A DNA stretch of 5,486 nucleotides. Source: CALMEC01 sp964440285. GTDB taxonomy: Bacteria; Actinomycetota; Thermoleophilia; Miltoncostaeales; Miltoncostaeaceae. Below the pieces are notes generated by a model, which saw nothing but the letters and a program-made list of their open reading frames with translations, had not been told where the DNA came from and did not search any database. The position numbers and the translations under genes are program-made. This document shows positions 5,167 through 5,486 of the stretch, one piece after another. Position 1 is the stretch's first letter, and each line of letters starts with the position of its first letter. The stretch spans positions 1-5,486 of the forward strand of contig CAYTRV010000152.1 of assembly GCA_964440285.1 (NCBI GenBank), written 5' to 3'.

Positions 5167-5486
5167 GGCGGGAAGTGTAGCAGACACCGCCTATCCGGCG
5201 GCCAACCAGGTGAGCCTCGCGGTGGTCTTCCAAGTCCGCGGCGGCCGGTTGCAGGTGCTCGTGTGGCGGCGGGAGCGCGACCCGTTTCGGGGAGCGTTCG
5301 CACTGCCGGGCGGGTACCTCTCGCCGGGCGAGAGCCTCGAGGAGTCGATCACCCGGCACCTGGCGGTGAAGGTCGACGTGCGGGAGGTCGCCCACATCGA
5401 GCAGCTGGGGACGTGGAGCGACCCGCAGCGGCACCCGTCGGAGTGGCAGGTGGTGACCGCGTACCTCGGGCTGGTGGCGGCGGATC
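5165..5486 (+). CDS. nrtR: NrtR-family Nudix-like transcriptional regulator of NAD synthesis (partial, 3' end outside window)
   Basis: The frame from ATG 5165 is open to the window edge, giving 107 residues with no stop. It is the N-terminal, Nudix-like half of a protein. VSLAVVFQVR (16-25) opens a beta strand, then LQVLVWRRERDPFRG (29-43), ALPGGYLSPGESLEE (46-60), and HIEQLGTWSDPQRHP (77-91), the EQLGT-x-DP stretch typical of NrtR proteins. In the Nudix box (G-x5-E-x7-RE-U-x-EE-x-G-U), Gly50, Glu56 and Arg64 fit. The following Glu is His65, the Glu pair is Val68-Lys69, and the late Gly is Asp71. The metal-binding glutamates are therefore gone and hydrolysis is unlikely. NrtR proteins pair such a domain, which binds ADP-ribose or related NAD ligands, with a C-terminal winged helix; that part would lie beyond 5486. 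The position divergent from nadBCA supports repression of that operon. The true start may instead be GTG 5210 (Val16), which would give the short N-terminus I remember for mycobacterial relatives. Neither start has a clear Shine-Dalgarno. Confidence 0.8.
   Translation, partial: MAGSVADTAYPAANQVSLAVVFQVRGGRLQVLVWRRERDPFRGAFALPGGYLSPGESLEESITRHLAVKVDVREVAHIEQLGTWSDPQRHPSEWQVVTAYLGLVAAD
5167..5191. repeat. Imperfect inverted repeat around the nadB -10 box
   Basis: GTGT (5175-5178) and ACAC (5184-5187) form an inverted repeat with a 5-base loop. It is flanked by GGCG (5167-5170) and CGCC (5188-5191), with 4 unpaired bases (5171-5174) on the left side only. The nadB -10 candidate overlaps the left arm. 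It could be an alternative operator or simply a chance structure in GC-rich sequence. Confidence 0.25.
5174..5179 (-). promoter_or_regulatory. Candidate -10 box for a leaderless nadBCA transcript
   Basis: Read on the minus strand, TACACT matches the TAnnnT form of actinobacterial -10 boxes. It is followed by exactly 7 bases and then the ATG of nadB. If transcription begins at the A of the ATG, the mRNA is leaderless, which would explain why no Shine-Dalgarno is visible. No good -35 box was found at 16-19 bases; a TTGGCC lies 20 bases upstream, too far to be convincing. The call is an inference from spacing and sequence only. Confidence 0.45.

Noticed and set aside
5150..5434. Minus-strand open frames overlapping the Nudix gene and nadB start
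   Set aside because: They show no motifs, while the opposite plus-strand frame encodes a clear Nudix-like domain.
1..5486. tRNA, rRNA, CRISPR, insertion sequence, or defence/toxin genes
   Set aside because: I saw no repeat-spacer pattern, no transposase or toxin-like frame and no tRNA-like arms; nearly all bases are taken up by metabolic genes.

Overview
The window is high-GC DNA, densely packed with ordinary biosynthetic genes. It holds four complete genes, the 5' part of a fifth and the last few codons of a sixth. The divergently placed Nudix-type regulator looks like the NrtR proteins that control NAD synthesis in actinobacteria. Together with the high GC, GTG starts and an apparently leaderless promoter, this suggests an actinobacterial lineage, possibly a deep-branching one such as Thermoleophilia. 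That placement is an inference and was not tested. The dxs gene reads more like alphaproteobacterial DXS as I remember that family, so it may have a different history.

Layout. Positions 1-28 (+) are the tail of an unidentified upstream gene. It is followed after 4 bases by dxs (33-1946, +), the first enzyme of the non-mevalonate isoprenoid pathway. Only 27 bases further on, dxs meets the end of a leftward operon. In transcription order the operon is nadB (5166-3733), nadC (3742-2906) and nadA (2909-1974), all on the minus strand and overlapping by 10 and 4 bases. On the other side of nadB, a Nudix/NrtR-family gene starts at about 5165 (+) and runs off the window end at 5486. It has at least 107 codons here.

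How it works together. NadB oxidises L-aspartate to iminoaspartate. NadA condenses that with dihydroxyacetone phosphate to quinolinate. NadC turns quinolinate and PRPP into nicotinate mononucleotide. The operon is therefore the complete de novo route to the NAD precursor. The Nudix-like protein has lost the catalytic glutamates of its Nudix box and is probably a transcriptional repressor that senses an NAD-related ligand. The nadB/regulator junction is very compact. The likely start codons overlap in a CATG, a leaderless-type -10 box precedes nadB, and a 19-bp near-perfect palindrome lies between that box and a possible promoter for the regulator.

I found no evidence of a new kind of system, mobile element, CRISPR array or RNA gene. 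The parts most worth a second look are the regulator/nadB junction, the gene order nadB-nadC-nadA, and the apparently foreign-type dxs.
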